From Zychaea mexicana (taxonomy: Eukaryota; Mucoromycota; Mucoromycetes; Mucorales; Lichtheimiaceae): 64,000 bases of DNA. The notes below the pieces were generated by a model. The model worked only from the letters and a program-made list of their open reading frames with translations, had not been told where the DNA came from and did not search any database. The stretch is taken from assembly GCF_025766255.1 (NCBI RefSeq), contig NW_026516666.1:620001-684000 (forward strand). Reading direction: 5' to 3'. Shown in pieces: positions 11,501 through 21,859 of the stretch (the first letter of the stretch is position 1; every line of letters starts with the position of its first letter). Position numbers and translations under genes: made by a program.

Positions 11501-14500
11501 CTTCGATACACATACCATGAATGCCGATCTAGGAGAATCAAGCCATGCTAATCTGTACTATTGTACATACGTGCATCCTATTTGCAATGTATACAAATAG
11601 CGTTTGCAATCATTAAGGAAATGGAGGCGGAAAAGGCACGAGAAGCAGCACGGACCAAAGAGCTATCAGCAGGTAAAGAACCCCCGAACCAAAATGTGGC
11701 GCACGTGCGGCTAGAGTATTCACCTTATTTTCGGTGTTACCAGCAAAACGGAAAAAGTCTCTGTTTCCACGGAGACGACGGAAACGAGCAGGTGATGCGC
11801 CTGTCACCACTTGTTGCTACTGTGGCACAGAAGATGCAGAAGAGTGGCGGAAAGGTTATGATGGAGGTGTGATCATGTGTCGCCCTTGTTTTGAAGTTGC
11901 ATTACTTGTCGACAACAACGATGGCAGTGGAAACAACAACAGTAACAACAGTAACAACAGCGATGACCCGACCACCTTTCCCGATGATGATTACGATGCG
12001 TGTGGTGATGGTGGCGACACATATGTCACATTGATTGAAAACTACACGCATAAACCGTATCTCACACGCGACGCACTTTCGTCTACCAAGTTTACTGCCA
12101 CGGCAGGAATTCGTTTAGCGACGTATGAGCCTCAACCTCATCAACTGTTCTCGCTTGTGTTTGATTCGACGTACTTTGACATTCCTGGTCGGGCACCAAG
12201 ATGGGCCTCGCATTCAGGAACAGACTATCATGGTTAGTCATTAAAGTAGCAAATTGGAAGAAGTCTACCGTGTTTTCTGTAGTACTGAACTCAAAGAGTT
12301 TTCTTAGGAACCTGGCTACCTCAAACCGTACGCAGGTAAATTTAACTTTTTGCTACTACTATGCTTTTACAGCAGACAAAGAAGGCTCTGTATATGGTTC
12401 TAATATGACATCTGATCTAGAGCTATCCTGAAACACACTGACAAGGACGAGCGTGTGCTATCCAACTTTCTGGGACGGGGTAGGGAGCTTAAATTTTTTA
12501 TTCATCCGATAGCGATATGATGATCACTTGAAAGTAGGAAGAATTAAGGGTTATATCACTACTAGGAACGGATGCGATCGAATGCTTTTTGCTACAGCGA
12601 CGGTGCTGTGGAGTCGATATTAACCCAGTGAGTTTTTTAACTTCTTTTCGCATAACTTAGCGCTGTGTTTTGTGTTTGTGTCATAATGCCGAAGCTTAAA
12701 GTTCCTATTTTTAAAATTGTACTATGTGGTGCAATCTATCTATAGGCTGCGGTTGCATTGTCACAGCGGAACTGTTGTTTCGAAATACCACCCGGATTGA
12801 CGTCTGCTGAATACCGACCGATCGTCGCACAAGCAGATTCGCGTCATCTCACGGGACCGCTGTTTGCTGATGAATCGTTCCATCATGTCTTGTCTCATCC
12901 GCCATACAAAGACTGTGTAGCCTATTCAACCCACTTGGATGGTGATCTGTCACGATTTACCAATATTGAAGAATTCAAGGAAGAATACATCAAAGTCGTT
13001 CATGAGAGTTGGAGGTAGGTATTCCCTCTCTTCTTAACGTGGATGGGTTTCGGAACCTTATAAAAATGTTGTCAATGATGATTTTTTCTTAGAGTATTGA
13101 AAATGGGACGGCGACTAACGCTTGGCATCGGTGATAATCGGGAGCATTGCTTCTACATTCCCGTCGGTTATCATTTATTACGACAATATATTGACAATGG
13201 CTTTGAATTGGAGGAGTTGGTAATTATTGATCTCGTCTGATTGATCCCGGAAAAAAAAGTGCTTCACAACAAATGTTCTAAAAAAAACTTGCTTTTGCTG
13301 TCACATACACAAAAGATCATTAAGCGTCAACGCTATTGCTCAGCATTTGGGCTGGGAACCTACTTGTGTGTCCAATTCGACTTTTTAGTGTTTACCCATG
13401 AATTCATCGCGACGTTTCGAAAAATTCCGCGGGAAAATGTGAATCGCATGATATCACTGAAAGGTAAACGAGGAAGAGAAAAAAGTTATTTTTAAGAAAG
13501 TTTATTTACAGATGATGGATATGTTTGTGTAGAAAATACTGTCGATCATGTGCGAGTAACAAGAACAATGCGAGGAGTACCATCATCTGCTATTGCTCGC
13601 AAAAGTGTCGTCATGGGAACGGTGTGGGTTTTCAAACCAACGGAGCATTATCGTTTCGATCGGCTTTGCATGTCTCGCATGGTGGAACGATTTGGCCGCG
13701 ATGATACCAATTGGATCCAAATTGAACTGAATTTCGTGTCGTCGTATGAGGTATTTTGCTATCCCGCGAACGATATGTACATGCATACATACTATACGTG
13801 ACATTATCGACTCATGGTTTCTCTTAATTTTCATAAGTTTTATCAGCCAACAGAAAATCACACTCAAGATGATGATACCACATTGTCAAAAGAGCGAGAC
13901 AAGAATGGAAAATCTGATGAGGAAGGAGCCCTGCTTTCTGAATACGAACAGCAGCGGTTAAAGCGGATCGAAGAGAATACTCGCACTCTCATTCAATTGG
14001 TATGTATGATCTCTTTAAATACTGCTGTTAAATTTATATACTTTAATGTATGCTGATAGTCACTGATTTCACTATTATTTACAGGGATTGATATCCGAAC
14101 TTAGCGAAGAGTCGACAGACATAATGCACTACGAAACTATGATGAGTAAGCCACCCCAGGTTGAAAGCGCTCCACTACGACTAATGGTCATTGCCCATCT
14201 ACCACGCTTGTTGTCGCATCACATTGGAATTTATCGCCAAACACTAATTAAGCTTGCTGCTGAAGCTGTTGAAAAACTGGCACCGAAGGGCATGCTTATT
14301 ATTGGAACACAGGATGTGCGATCACCCGACGGCAAGCTATGGCCAATGGGCATGCTCGTGATGGAAGATATCGAACGCTCCGTCGACCCTAGCACACTCA
14401 AGCTGAAGGAAATGATCATCGCTGTACCAGATGGATATTCTAAAAATCGACACCGAGAGCCAAAGCCAGAAGATCAGAATATTCATTCAACAACAGATGG

Positions 14501-14612
14501 TGGCAGCACTGCTGTTAGTGATATCAACGGAGAGGAAGAATCAGTCGTGGATGTGGTTGACGAGCACTTGCAAATTGTGCATGCCACGTATTTGGTGTTT
14601 CAGCGACTTTAA
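5579..14612 (+). CDS. Chromatin-reader / bacterial-type DNA amino-methyltransferase fusion (19 exons, about 2456 aa)
   Basis: Exons: 5579-5654, 5725-5891, 5984-9911, 9977-10109, 10211-10763, 10869-11028, 11200-11318, 11424-11484, 11601-11672, 11744-12232, 12308-12335, 12421-12479, 12566-12627, 12746-13014, 13093-13219, 13316-13463, 13512-13750, 13847-13999, 14085-14612. All phases close to 7371 nt. Domain order by approximate residue: polyproline 110-146; a CX2C..CX2C pair 369-392; four Tudor/chromo-barrel-like repeats near 495-574, 686-764, 944-1030 and 1236-1306, each ending in a GSRR(I/L) motif; AT-hooks near 880 (RKRGRPRK) and 1117 (RRGRPPKPK); ZZ finger from about 1399; ePHD from about 1546; second ZZ about 1673-1732; GATA-type finger (CYCGTEDAEEW..CRPC); then a DNA methyltransferase with HGTWLPQTVRRAIL, motif I NFLGRGTDAIE, GVDINPAAVALS, motif IV SHPPYKDCVAYS, and the GDNREHCFYIPVGYHLL and VFTHEFIATFRK blocks. 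The methyltransferase part resembles bacterial/archaeal N4-C/N6-A DNA methylases, so a nuclear DNA-modifying role is inferred. Splits into two genes remain possible, but no internal promoter or stop is forced. Confidence 0.75.
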
Positions 14613-14832
14613 GAAGCTGGTGTCTCGGAAAAGGAACAAGAGCAGGGGCCTGGTTATCGGTTTTTACAGATCTTCGTTGCACAAGTTCTTAATATAAACT
14701 GCTTAACTTTCTATTAATACTAAGAGTAAAGAAAAAAAAATAAAGTTTCTCTTCCTCACCCATCATTCTTCGTCCCACGCCTCGTACTATCCATCTACAC
14801 TCTTTCCCTACTCCTTCAGCTTTGGATTTCCC
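14613..14832. promoter_or_regulatory. Short intergenic region with CT-rich promoter
   Basis: Only about 220 bp separates the methyltransferase fusion from the first VTC gene. The last 80 bp are pyrimidine-rich (TTCTCTTCCTCACC.., ACTCTTTCCCTACTCC), as expected for a fungal core promoter. Confidence 0.35.
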
Positions 14833-16961
14833 ATGACATTTCAACCAAACAATGTTTACGAACCATGGCGTTTCGAATATGTATCGTATAAACTGATCAA
14901 GCATAATATTACCCAGCAAGTTCACAATCACGGTTGGCTCGACCGAGACGAATCCAGCTTTACGGCGTTGCTTTGGCACGAAGCCGAAAAAGTCGATCGA
15001 TTTATTACACAGAAACAGCGCGAAATTGAATCAACGCTTGCCCATTGCCGCCGTCGTATCGAGCAGCACCACAGCAACAACCATACCAGGGAGACGCTTC
15101 GCGACGTTTACTGCGAGCTCCAAGCATTATGCGATTTTGCACGGCACAACTCTTTGGCACTGGAGAGCTTGATCAACTATCACGACGAGATCACAGAGCG
15201 CAACCAGAGACCACTGCTCGTCGATATTATACGGAAAAGACCCTTGGGACGCCAACAATTCGACTTGACGTTGATAGAGGTTTCAAAGCTCATGGATACC
15301 GTTACCGAGCAACAAGAAGAGCAAGTATATCAACAGCAGCAGCCTACAGCAGTACATTTCTGGGTCCATCGAGATAATATCAATCAGGTTCTGGCCGTGT
15401 TACACTTCCATCTATCGTCCAGCATCAGCCGGCCGACGGTCACATATTTGGACAATTCACGATACGAGTTATATCAAGGTCGACTTGAGCGCGACGAAGG
15501 AGCAGAAGAGATTCGGCTAAAGCATTTTACTAGTGCTGCCAAGGATGTCTTTGTGGAACGTGAAACATACCACGCACCGTGGCTGAATAGCCAATCTGTC
15601 ACTGACGGCTTCCGACTAGACTCACCAGACAAGGCCGACCAATTCTTGTCGTCTCAATACACCGCCGACGAATGTGTCCGAGATTTATGTACCACTGATG
15701 CCGAGCGCCACACATTGGGATTCATTGCGTCAGGGATTCAACAGTCCATTAACGACAAAAATTTGCGACCGACGATGCGCATGACCAGTGAACGAGCCGT
15801 GTTTCAAAATCAAGTCTTATTTGACACAAATATCGTTTTTATCGGCGACCATACCTACGAGATGCCACACGCTGTTCTGCAGACCACTTTGACTGGCAAC
15901 AGTGAGCAGCAACACCAGCAGGAGCCGTGGCTTAAACAGCTACTTGACGATGGCTTGGTGTATGAAGTACCCTGTTTCTCATTGTTTTTGCATGGCATGG
16001 CATGTATGTGGCCTGAAAGCATTCCATGGCTACCGTGGTGGATGGACGAGCTTGATATTGATATTCGCGATTCCCGCCAGCCCAAGGGGTTCAAGTCTGC
16101 AAGCCAGTATGCTCATTCAAGGAGTCTTAGACCAAAGGAGGAGCCTCTTGGATATCTCAATCATGAGCTCGAGTATCCTCGGCTTCCGTTGCATGAACGA
16201 CCTGCCATGAAGCAAGAAACGTTCCCTGCTCGTCATGAAGCTATCAATATCGACAGGGACTATTTCAGCGATCCAGTATGGCAACAGCATCAAGATCAAT
16301 TTTCTTCATACGACAACAACGACAACAATGACTATGACGATGCTGAGCAATATCAGCGACCGCAACGGCAGATGGGATGGAGAAATCAACGACAGCAACA
16401 AGAAGACGATCAAGAAGGCCAGACATTGCTTGGTAGCGGCGACGAGAACAATCGCGAAGAACAATCGAGCAATAAAAAGAAAAAGAACAAAAAGCAAAAG
16501 AATCCCATGCTCGAACCGAAAGTGTTCTTTGCAAACGAACGAACATTCATCCATTGGCTACAGTTCTCTGCATTGATTCTCGTTTCAGCGCTGACGCTTC
16601 TTAACTTCGGCGACAGGATCAGTACCATTGCCGGCGGTGTCTTTTTTGGTATTTCAATGGCTATTGCTCTTTACGCCTTTGGGCGGTATCGATGGCGAGC
16701 GTATCAGATCAAAACTCGGCCGCAAATACGATACGATGACATTTATGGGCCAATTGGGCTGTGTACACTGCTTGTTGGCGCGGTGATTGTAAGTCGGCGT
16801 TAATGGGAATATCTAGGCGAGACTTCTTGTACTTCCATGTGTATTCATCATATTTCTTTTATTTTCAGTTAAACTTTATTCTACGGTACCAGCATCCAAG
16901 CCCAAGTGATTCGTGGCTAGGAATCAACAATGGTACCCGGCAACAGCATCTCCAGCAATAA
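14833..16961 (+). CDS. VTC-family polyphosphate complex subunit with degenerate polymerase domain (Vtc2/3-like)
   Basis: Exons 14833-16788 and 16869-16961 give 682 residues. The layout is SPX, VTC central tunnel domain, then a VTC1-type three-helix membrane domain starting at EPKVFFANERTFIHWLQF. The tunnel keeps GRLERDEGAEEIRL but differs at key places: AVLQTTL replaces the AVLETKV of the neighbouring VTC4, and EVPCFSLFLHG replaces EVPRFSKYLHG, so the conserved Glu and Lys are gone. The SPX lysine surface is also lost (ARHNSLALESLINYHDEIT against TRLNYTAFLKILKKHDKWT in the neighbour). This is therefore likely a non-catalytic accessory subunit at the vacuole or acidocalcisome membrane. It sits head-to-tail 0.9 kb upstream of VTC4 and the two probably arose by tandem duplication. 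A poly-Gln/Asn/Asp region precedes the membrane domain. Confidence 0.85.
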
Positions 16962-17872
16962 GAAGGACTGTAAATCATCATTTTTTAGTACTTTCATTAT
17001 TATATAATTATTATTAGATTCTTTATTGGCCGTTTCCATGTATGTTATGTTTTGTAAAGAAACATTCTGTAGTTGCTAGTTGTTCTACGTGTGTTACAAA
17101 CATGAAAAATGTTCCACACCACCCCAGTATATTTAGTGCAAAGTTCTAAAGTTAAAAGCGATCGTCGTTAAAATTAGAATAACCGGAGTTGGGAGAAAGA
17201 TAGGTCGTGTGTGATGAAATAGATCAGAGAGTGTGACAACAGGACAGTATGTATCTTTTCATGATCTGTAAATGAAATAATGCTTCGCACCGGGTAAAAA
17301 TACGCAGGGACATGCTGAGCAAACGTAGCAAAACATAATCATGGCAGTTAGAGTGAGATGATACTCATCGCGCGTGTCACCACGCGAACCCACATGTGGA
17401 ATAGCTTGCTTATAAGAAACGCAAGCAATAGATGTACCCCATGGCACAAGATATTAGGACTGTAATTATGAGGGTGTGTGTGTTGTGCAAATCAGCAATA
17501 AAGGGAGGATAATAGCGACAGGAATTTTTCTTGCGGATACCGGTTCATGCCGTCTGTGGACGTCTCACAGTGTCTGGCTCTATTTTTTTGCCTTGACGAC
17601 TTTTTTAGTACTGTGGCGAAGTTAAATAGTAAGAAATCATTTTCAAACCCGAACAAATAGTCTTCTATTTCTATCAGCACCCGTCATCATTAGCAGCAGC
17701 ACCATCACCACTGCTTCAGTTGTTACAAAGACATAAGATCCTAGTCCCGTGTTCTTTTTTCTGCTTCTTCGTTTTCTTTCCTCACTCTTTCTCTCTCACT
17801 TGCACATAGAAAGACACATCGTGCACTTTACTCTTTTCTTTCTCTCTCTTACACTCACAAAAACTTAAACAA
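16962..17872. other. Intergenic region between the two VTC genes
   Basis: It contains the 3' UTR of the first VTC gene and, at about 17750-17872, a strongly CT-rich leader ending in CACAAAAACTTAAACAA just before the VTC4 ATG. I see no other gene. Confidence 0.45.
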
Positions 17873-20190
17873 ATGAAATTTGGTGACTATTTAAACGAGC
17901 AAGTATTTGCGCCGTGGCGCCATTACTACGTTCAATACGACTACCTTAAATATGAGCTCAGAAAGCGCCAGCTCAGTGACATGGGATGGACTGATGAAGA
18001 CGAACAAGACTTTATCCGCATTCTTGAGACCGAACTGGACAAGGTGTATGACTTTGTTACTGCCAAACTGGTCGAAGTCGAAGCAAGAATTACATACTGT
18101 GAGCGAACATTACGGATATCAAGTACCTCGCTCAAGTCGCCGCCATCTCAACGTCAAATGGTTGATGATACCCTGACCGAAGCCCTGTTTGATATCAACG
18201 ATCTGGCCAAGTTCACTCGACTCAATTACACTGCTTTTCTAAAGATCCTCAAGAAGCATGACAAATGGACCCCTGGGTTTCCACGCCTACAGCAAGAATT
18301 TATCCCCAAGATGCGTGCAAAGCCGTTGGACAAGCAGCGATTCGACGTACCCATTATTTACATTTCAGCGCTCCATGATATTTGTCGCAACACAAGAACA
18401 CGTTCTCCCTATGCTCAAGGCAGTGATGACGAAGGCGAAGGGGGTGGTGCCGGTAATGGTGGTGGTGGCGATGTGTTTGAGCGGGCCACAGCCAAGTACT
18501 GGGTTCACCCAGACAATGTCACTGAAGTCAAGGCTATTCTGATGCTCAACTTGCCTGTGTACCTTTACGACAGTCCTGATGTCAAGCAATACAAGGAGAG
18601 CGATTCTTCCATCTCGAGTGTTTACATTGACAATTCACAGTTTGAGCTGTACACCGGCCGTTTGCAGCGAGATGAAGGTGCAGAAGCAATCCGCATTCGA
18701 TGGTATGGAGATATGCATGCTAACCCGGTATTCGTCGAGCGAAAAACACATCACGCGCCATGGACAGAAGACTTGCGATCTCTCAAGGAACGTTTTGCTC
18801 TGGACGTCGATAGAGTCTCTGGTTATCTTTCTGGCCACCCCTATGAAGGCAAAGAAAAACACATGTTTGTAGCCAACGGCGTACAAGAATCAATCAAGTC
18901 CAAAAACCTCAAGCCGACACTACGTGTGTTCTATCATCGAACTGCATTTCAAGTCCCCAAGGACCAGCGAGTGCGCGTCAGTCTCGATACAGACTTGACG
19001 TTTATCAAGGAAAATAGCCGCTCCCATTGGCGTCGCCCCGATGTAGGTATTGACCACCCGTTTCCGTACTTGGAAGATGACGAAATCCTTCGGTTCCCCT
19101 ACGCTGTCCTTGAAACAAAGGTACAGACGCATCTTGGTCAAGATATGCCGGATTGGCTCAGCCGACTTGTCGACTCTCATTTGGTGCATGAAGTTCCACG
19201 ATTCTCGAAATATTTGGTACTTGTTTATATCTTTTTTCTTCTTCTTTATTTCATTTTTTTGTATGACCACTCATTGCCCCTTTCACTCCCCCATTATAAT
19301 TCAGCATGGAGCGAGCACTCTGTTTAGAGACCAAATTCCACTACTACCTTGGTGGCATTCTGAACTGACGGTGGATATTCTGAAACCACGCGATACCAAC
19401 TTTGGGTTGTCCCGATCAGCATCGTTCAAGCCGCTGATGGATGGCCAGTATGTCTTCAAGCGTGCCATGGATACCGAACATCAACGTATACGGGTTGTCT
19501 CTATGGTTCCAGAGGAGTCCCAGAACTCATCGCCTACGAGCAAGCGCTCGCTGATCACAAGTTTGCTACCCCAGAAACAGCGATATCATCCAGTGTCTTT
19601 TGGGACACCTGTTGATGCTGATGACTATGATAGCAATGAGAAAAGACGACTAAACGACAACACCAAGCCTAAGAAAACCGGATTCATCGCAAAATGGCAG
19701 CAGCAATTCTCGCGGCGCAAACAGGCAATGGCTTCCGGAAGCAATAGTAGAGGAGCGGTGATTCCATTACGCAATGTCAAGGTTGAGCCCAAGGTATTCT
19801 TCGCAAACGAGCGTACGTTTATAAGCTGGCTCCAATTTTGTGGTCTACTTCTCATGGTGGCTCTGAATTTGCTCAACTTTGGTGACGAATCAGCCAAGAT
19901 TGCAGGCAGTGTCTTTATTTGTATTGCTGCACTTGTTGCTTTGTATGCATTATATCGATTTGAGAAGCGCGCATGGTAAGTAGATCCATCACTTTTTTCT
20001 CTCTGCTTTTTCTGGGGATAATAGTGTGCAAGATTATAGATTTATTCATCAAACCAAACACTGGATGTTTCTTAGGATGATCAATCGTCGTGTGGCTGGA
20101 CGTTACGACGATCTCTGGGGCCCTGTTGTGCTCTGCGTTCTTTTGGTTGGAGCTCTCATCGTTAACTTCTATCTCCAATTTGGTAATTGA
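17873..20190 (+). CDS. VTC4: VTC4-like polyphosphate polymerase (vacuolar transporter chaperone catalytic subunit)
   Basis: Exons 17873-19216, 19305-19975 and 20076-20190 give 709 residues, close to yeast Vtc4 (about 720). The SPX domain begins MKFGDYLNEQVFAPWRHYYV and has the inositol-pyrophosphate-binding lysine helix (LNYTAFLKILKKHDKWT). The polymerase tunnel has YTGRLQRDEGAEAIRIRWYG, VFVERKTHHAPW, the conserved glutamate in AVLETKV and the lysine in VPRFSKYLHG, so it looks catalytically competent. The C-terminal VTC1-like membrane domain starts EPKVFFANERTFISWLQF and ends in LVGALIVNFYLQFGN. The family makes polyphosphate from ATP while translocating it into the vacuole. Exon 1 ends exactly inside the FSKYL/HG motif, and the intron carries an in-frame read-through with a stop, so splicing is needed for a full protein. 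Confidence 0.93.
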
Positions 20191-20229
20191 TAGCAAGTAA
20201 TAGTAAAAAAACTTCACTTTGCCAAGCCT

Positions 20230-20810
20230 TATTTCATTTTTTATATATTAGCTTTAACCATGGCTCAGATCATGTATAGATGTATATGTTATTCTCTCGA
20301 TATATTATATGTAATTGCAAACTTTCGCAACTGTACAAAATTAAAAAAAAAACGGGATATATAGTCCAGTTTCTCGTAGTTTTTGTAGAAATGATTTAAA
20401 TTAATATCCGCTGGAGGAGATTCTGGTCTATTAGTAGGAATTTCTCTTTCTTCAGCATCTGAATTTAGATGATAGCCTAATATTGTACCACTTACTCCTA
20501 ATCCTACGATAAGCGTTAACATTCCAATAGATGGAAAACCTCCTTCTAAAAAACCAATAAAAGTAGCAGCAGCACCAAAAGTTCCAATACCATAATTAAA
20601 AGCTCGATCAATTCTATCTCGTCCATCTGTACAAGATTGGTTATTAATTATTATTGGTATTTGGATTATTTCTTGAAGAATCAGTCGACGAATAATTATT
20701 ATCTGATAAATTATTCTCAGATGAATTAGTATTTGTACTATTTCTTCTTTTCATGTATATGATAAATAAACTTAATAAACCTAGTCCCATTTCGAACATG
20801 CGTTGAGCTA
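20230..20810 (-). pseudogene. AT-rich foreign-looking segment with two short reading frames
   Basis: On the minus strand from about 20800 a frame reads MFEMGLGLLSLFIIYMKRR followed by an Asn/Ser-rich tail and two stops. After a frame change, another reads FNYGIGTFGAAAATFIGFLE ... IGMLTLIVGLGVSG ... NLNHFYKNYEKLDYISR. Codons are almost all A/T-ending (TTA, ATT, AAT, AGA), quite unlike the neighbouring nuclear genes, and there are no introns. The frames look membrane-associated. An organellar or linear-plasmid origin is possible, but I do not recognise the proteins. Confidence 0.4.
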
Positions 20811-21840
20811 AGAGTAGTAGAAACCGAACTTATGATCATCCTTGTAACGTGGGTCAATAACCCGGACTCATCGACCAAAAGGTCCAGTCATGCATCGCAA
20901 TGTCTATTACACATTTTGCCGAGTCCTTTGAAGAGATGTTTCCTAATCAAGAAGCTCATTTCAGTATGCTATATACTATTCCAATACAACAACGTACTAT
21001 TTTCTGTTAATAAGTAATGTTGTTTTTTAAATACTCAATCACATAGGTTTCGGCATCGGCTTTCGATAGATGGTCCTTTTGCTACTTATTGTGATGATAT
21101 GCAGTGTAAGGATACCCCTTTTTAGGTAGTATGGATGTTGCAACGAGCTGTCAACAATAATGACAATGGCGTTATAATCATTACATAACAACACACTCGA
21201 CAGTATTACATCAGCTCAAGAAAAAAGAAGCAGGGATTATGTCTGAGCTTCAGGTACACCGACCTTCTTGGTGACCCAAAGCTTTCCGGCTGTCCTCTGC
21301 TTCAAAATTCCACTGAGTCTTCCAATCCGCAAAAGCAATAAACTTAAAGAACTGTCGGCCTTCAACGATCTGAGAGCAATTGCGCCAGGGCCATCACGAG
21401 CATTGGGGAAGTCTCTGTCGCCAGTTTTTCACGAGCACCTGGAGAGCCTTAGCGTCAATCGGGCTAACTGTACAGCAATGCTGCGGGACACCATAGTGGT
21501 CACCCATAACGACGAATAAGTTCGTGATATTCACTGTACGTTCGCTACGACTGTGATTCATGAACTGTACCCTCAATGCTGAGATAGTACAGACTGTCTA
21601 GTGTGCTTAAGGAGCACTAAATTTGAAAGCAAGATTTAGCCTAGACACTTTTGCCATATATCTTTGCTGACTGGATTTGTAGAGCACTCTAGAGCATCTA
21701 CGAAACAAAAGAGTAGCTTTGTCCCCTGCGTTTTATTGCTCTATTCACATCTAGTTATTAAAAGAATAAGAGTTACGAGTTAGCTTTTGTAACTCAAAAA
21801 AAAGGAAACTCGGCCCTTTCCATATATTTCTACCCGCACA
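20811..21840. other. Intergenic region, no recognised gene
   Basis: Contains several short frames on both strands, such as 21268-21519 (+), with no motif I recognise and no splice-linked extensions. Possibly relics of repeats. Confidence 0.35.
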
Positions 21841-21859
21841 CGGAGAGTGAGAGAGAGAA

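Noticed and set aside
21260..21576. Overlapping frames on both strands (ending SVNRANCTAMLRDTIVVTHND)
   Set aside because: No recognisable domain, no splice-linked exons and no codon bias preference for either strand.
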